Shown here: positions 59,801-64,000 of the stretch, piece after piece
Position numbering within the stretch: position 1 is the first letter of the stretch
How the letters are laid out: each line of letters begins with the position of its first letter
Source: Paralichthys olivaceus
Taxonomy: Eukaryota; Chordata; Actinopteri; Pleuronectiformes; Paralichthyidae
Assembly (NCBI RefSeq): GCF_024713975.1
Contig: NC_091094.1
Coordinates: 12,509,001-12,573,000 of the forward strand
Length of the DNA stretch: 64,000 nt
Reading direction: 5' to 3'
The notes under the pieces: model-generated
Database searches by the model: none
Seen by the model: only the letters and a program-made list of their open reading frames with translations
Told to the model about the DNA's origin: nothing
Translations under genes and position numbers: made by a program

Positions 59801-61634
59801 ACCATCTCCGACATGTATCCCTCAGTCTTTCAAAACAGCTGTCGACGTAAACTCCTTCTTCTCGCCATCAATGCTGGAAGTTTCTTTATTGGTCTTCTGA
59901 TGGTTACAGAGGTGAGTGTTTTGTTAGAACAGTTTCTTTAATCAGTTAGGCCTTTCACCTCTGTAATATAAATGTATATGATTATAAATGCACTATTGTT
60001 ATCTGCACCTGACTATGGACCAAAACACTGGACAAACAATAGAAGATACCATTACAACTTTTCATTGATTAGCTCTGTCTCTTCTCATTTTCAGGGAGGC
60101 CTTTATATTTTCCAGCTGTTTGACCACTACGCCGCCAGTGGGATGACTCTCCTGTTTTTTGCTGTTCTTGAATCTGTCTGTATTGGATGGGTCTATGGTA
60201 AGGAGCAGTTTGAACTCAGTCAAATCTGCCAGAGTCACTGTTGTTAACTTATACAATGACTCTAAATGATTCTGGTTGAATTTGATGCTTTGCATTCATG
60301 CAGAGTTACAGACCATATTGTTAGCTGTGTGAAAACAGTGGCTCCCAACCACAGGCTTTGTGAGACAATAAACAGTAAAATATTTTTTACAATGTGTGCC
60401 ATGCAATTCTTTGCATGCAGCTCCAGTCTTCTTTTCTTGGGAATAACTAAATATTTCAAATGTAACAGGAAATAATCCCAGGTTTGGATAGCCACACCAT
60501 AGACAGGCATTACAAGATACAAAGGTTGGGAACCTCTGCTTCAAATTCACAAAACTTGATTTTCAAAGTTAGATAAGATCTCAAAGTTCTGACTTTTGTG
60601 TGAGGCTGAAATAATTTGAAGTAACTATGCTTATTTCCTGAAGGTGCCGGTCGTCACTATGATAACATCAAGGACATGATTGGATATCGACCGTGGCCTT
60701 ATATGAAATATTGTTGGCAGTACTTCACAGCAGTCATCTGCACTGTAAGTATCAGGATATGACAGAATATTATCAGCTAGCTCAAAGCGAATCAGCGGAT
60801 GCTTATTTTGACTTCATTGTATTTTAGACTTTTAACTAAATAAACCACACAGCAGCAAATTGTGACTTTTTCCATGAGTTTGTAATCTAATCATTTAAAT
60901 CTCTTTTCATACTTTTGTTTTTCTTTCTTTTTTCAGTTAACATTACTCTTCACTGTGATAAGGTACACTCCACTCAAATTCAACAACACTTATGAATACC
61001 CCTGGTGGGGCTACACCATTGGAGGATTTCTTGCTCTGTCGTCAACACTTACGGTTCCTCTGTGGATGGTGTACGCTGTCAGTGTCACTCCAGGAACAGT
61101 GAGACAGGTATGATCACATGTTGTTTGTGAAACAGGGTCAGACTGTACTGTTAGAATGGTTAAGACAATGACAGTACAAATTAGTTTCTGTAAAAGGATA
61201 TTTGAGTGAATTTATACAGAAACATTTTTTTATGTACATTGTATTGTATAGCTCTAAAACAGTAGTGACATTTGGAAAGCATGGGCTACTGAGCTGCAAC
61301 TATATTGTTCTTCTTGATACCCTGAAACCTGCCCCCTACTGGCCATTACTCGTCATCAGAGAAAACAAGATAATGGTTCAGCAGGTTTGTTATTTTCACA
61401 TTCTGTGATGGAATTAATTGGAATTTGTCTCTTTATTTCATTTTATTTTATTTTTTCTCCACACAGAGACTTAAAGTTCTGTGCACTCCAGCCAAAGACT
61501 TACCCACCACAACATTAAAGAAAGCATCAAATCCTGAGGCGTTCCAGACGTTTACAGGCTTGTGTACACTCCGTAAGACAGACAACCCTGACAACAGAGA
61601 TGACAGCGCTCATCTATTATTTAAAAACAGCTAG
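56872..61634 (+). CDS. SLC6 sodium/chloride-dependent transporter, GABA transporter 2-like, copy 2
   Basis: Coding exons: 56872-57031, 57207-57341, 57599-57739, 57820-57904, 57999-58131, 58212-58346, 58660-58763, 58867-58991, 59084-59196, 59774-59911, 60095-60197, 60644-60744, 60937-61107 and 61467-61634. These give 1,812 nt and 603 residues. Exons 2, 3 and 5-13 equal copy 1 in length; only exons 1, 4 and 14 differ. Expected ion-site residues are present (Gln271, Ser275, Asn307, Ser311, Asp375, Ser376), as is the loop Cys pair 139/148, with glycosylation sites Asn154 and Asn164. Selectivity positions are His34, Tyr274, Thr280 and Tyr380, unlike copy 1 and the known GABA, betaine and taurine carriers. 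The start assumes an acceptor (AAATTCACAG) just upstream; in-frame ATGs at 56842 and 56752 are alternatives. The substrate is unknown. Confidence 0.94.
61329..61344 (-). promoter_or_regulatory. CTCF-like motif (GGCCAGTAGGGGGCAG, minus strand)
   Basis: A full match to the CTCF core CCASTAGGGGGCRS in reverse orientation, in the last intron of SLC6 copy 2. Confidence 0.55.
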
Positions 61635-61927
61635 AGAAGGAAAAAGGACTGTGAAGAAAACAAAGATTTTAAAACCTCTAGTGAGCTCCAGTTGGCAGAA
61701 CATTTCCGACACTGAGTTATGTCACAGAAGCTCCTGGAAATCACACTGTAAAGATTTTTCTCACTTCTGTGATCATCTGCCCTGCACTGACTTTCACCTG
61801 TGCCATTAAGTCTGTTGTCAGTGATTTTATTTACTGTGCTCTCTCTTATTTGTCAGTTTGTCTGTTCATTTGACCTCAGTTCACTTTGTTTTGTTGAGTT
61901 CTGGAGTTTTTTTTCTCTGCCTGGTTG

Positions 61928-61933
61928 ATTAAA
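61928..61933 (+). terminator. Polyadenylation signal variant (ATTAAA) of SLC6 copy 2
   Basis: It lies 294 bp after the stop codon and is followed by a T-rich stretch. This gives a 3' UTR of about 320 bp. Confidence 0.5.
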
Positions 61934-61959
61934 TTGTATTTTCTGTCAAACCTGCCTTT

Positions 61960-64000
61960 GGCCTTGTCTGAAGTCTGCAATTAAGATGCAAACTCACATC
62001 TCAACACTGGGAGCTTTTGTTGTGAGGACGTCTCAACGATGACAAGCTAATTGAAAATCAACATCTTCTTTTAATCTGATTCTGAAAACCATATTTATCA
62101 AATGGTAATCTCATTATCTTATATCAACTTGCCAACACAGGTTAACTCACATTTATTCTTGCTGTCTGATGTTTTATAGGTCAGTTTCCTTTTTGTTTTC
62201 GAGCGGAGTGCCTCACACAATATCAATCCATGATATTATGAGCCAGTGCTTCTCCACACAAGTGAGCAGTACGGCTGTGTTCAAACCATAGGTTCACACT
62301 GACAGTGAGACATCTTGTGGCTGAACCGACACATTACACACAGATACAGGAAAGACTTGAGACTGCTTAGTTTTGTTATTGTTTTGAATTTTGAAATCTT
62401 GCACACACACAAAACATGCTTAAAATTAAAATGTATCTGCAAGAACGTCTGGTGTGATTATAAAGAATAATGTGATGTTAATGTTTCTAAATGAATTGTT
62501 TCTTGATCCCCATCCCCCAAAGAGGAGACTGATTTACAGGAACAAACTGGCTGACAGCAATTGAATTTGTTTTTTCAGGGTAATTGTAGAATCTAGATGT
62601 TACCCACATATCCAGACTTTAACCATGTTAAAAATATTTCCGTCACTAGTATAATCCTGTTTTCAACAATTGTTTTAAAAATGTATGAAACAATTTACAG
62701 GTATCAGGTGTGAACCAAACCAATCGCCTAATGTTGATTGTCAAATGTGGTGTGAAACATGTATGTTGGCTTAATATTTCATTTGTCAATGCTGATATGA
62801 ACTAGATTTAATGAACAAAATACATACTGAGTTTCACAGAAAACAAGTTCAGCAGCACCTCAAACTGCAACATCTAAACCTTTATCAAAAAAAACATTCT
62901 ACCATTTTTTTTACTTAATAATTTGTCATGAGTGAAAACGATATTTGACAATAAACTATGTTGGGTAATGTAAAACAGACCACCAGAGGGTGCTGCATGT
63001 CACAACACAGTGGACACAATCAACCATGTATAATGATGAACATGTTCATTTCATGATAACAGGTCAGATGAAAACATCCTTCTTATAGAAACACACTGTT
63101 TTCAATAAAAATATTTAACCTCCTGATAACACCTGGCCCCACAAACCCATCACATTAGACTCCATCCATTCACATTCCCATGAACAGGAACGTGATCTCA
63201 GGCGTTTGCACCCACCTTATTTTTGAACTGTATGTATATGTCACCACAAGGACAAGAAATGATATATTCAAGAAATTACAACCGTAAACTTGTGTCTTAA
63301 ACGGTCTTAGTTGTCGGAAACTTCCCCGTTACATTATCAGAACTGTTGGAAGTGGATGATGTGAGGAGATGTTATGAAAAGTTTTTCAAGGACTCTGAGG
63401 AATGTGTATCATTCCTTGATTGCAGTAATGGTGAATTGTAATGTGTATGCACAGGGTAGGTGGGAGGGTTGAGCATTAGACCATAATCCTGTGGTGCACA
63501 CGAGTGTCTGAGCCACTGTGGAAGCAGAGATTATACAGATCTCAAATCTCACAGGAAGTCAACGTCGGCACGGCCTCAGAGGAATGAAACATCATCTAAT
63601 AGATACTCAAAAGGAACTTTATCAAATTATTTTATTTATTTTGGATCACATGTCAGGATCACGTCACATTAGACAACTTATTTTCACACTTTATTAACTG
63701 GGCTTTAAAGGAAAACAGCTGTGATCTTACCCCTCTTACCTAATGATGCTTGACCTTCTGCCACATGACACATCTTGAATTTTGTCTCATGATTTTTCAG
63801 TCAATCTAAAAAAGCAAGTAATGAATCTGTTATGTAGCCTGACCTCATTAGAGTGTGTCTATTGTAGGTATGTAGGGCAACATGAAGATTCATTTTTCCA
63901 GATATATATGAGAAAGAAGAAGGACAATGCTAAAATATAAAAAAAGATATATAAACGATTATATAGGCTAATAATATGAATCATAATCGTAATCGATCAT
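61960..64000. other. Region downstream of SLC6 copy 2; no gene seen
   Basis: AT-rich sequence without notable open frames or splice patterns. The one site marked is a CTCF-like motif at 62980. Confidence 0.55.
62980..62995 (+). promoter_or_regulatory. CTCF-like motif (CCACCAGAGGGTGCTG)
   Basis: Close to CCACCAGRGGGCGCT, with T in place of C after the G run. Forward orientation. Confidence 0.4.

Noticed and set aside
1..64000. CRISPR arrays, operons, tRNA or rRNA genes, viral genes
   Set aside because: The genome is eukaryotic and no such structures were seen by eye. A tRNA or miRNA scan was not possible.

Overview
The window looks like nuclear DNA of a teleost fish, probably spiny-rayed. 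The evidence is compact multi-exon genes with GT-AG introns, abundant CA/TG and TA microsatellites, short TTAA-flanked transposon relics, and proteins close to vertebrate SRSF3, FKBP5 and SLC6 transporters. Having SRSF3, FKBP5 and a possible RAB44-like gene together recalls human 6p21. All exon models were made by hand from reading frames, splice signals and remembered family sequences. No search was run.

Layout. 1-6.4 kb (minus): a 2,133-codon open frame running off the left edge. It is Ser/Glu-rich and low-complexity, carries eight copies of a basic NRRKLGS-type motif and contains a 1,644-bp (548-codon) tandem repeat whose copies are almost identical. 7.0-12.0 kb (minus): an SRSF3-type splicing factor, with six coding exons, a 5' UTR exon and a candidate poison exon. 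12-18.8 kb: gene-poor, with microsatellites and dispersed repeat fragments. 18.8-30.8 kb (plus): fkbp5, a co-chaperone of steroid receptors, with ten coding exons. Its CpG-containing, purine-rich first-exon region and first intron hold several glucocorticoid-response-element matches. 30.8-36.0 kb: the 3' region and a spacer. 36.05-44.37 kb (minus) and 56.87-61.63 kb (plus): two intact SLC6 (GABA/taurine/betaine-type) transporter genes placed head to head, each with 14 coding exons, 11 of which match in length. 44.4-56.8 kb: the spacer between them, rich in repeats, with a tandem duplication of about 1 kb, an inverted repeat and two copies of a TTAA-flanked MITE. 61.7-64 kb: no gene seen.

How the genes relate. 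SRSF3 probably limits its own level through the poison exon. Fkbp5 is a classic glucocorticoid-feedback gene, and the near-perfect response elements at its first exon fit that role. The two SLC6 paralogues keep the residues expected for sodium and chloride coupling. They differ from all the usual GABA, betaine and taurine carriers at the substrate-selectivity positions of TM1, TM6 and TM8, so they may carry other substrates. This is the most interesting biology in the window.
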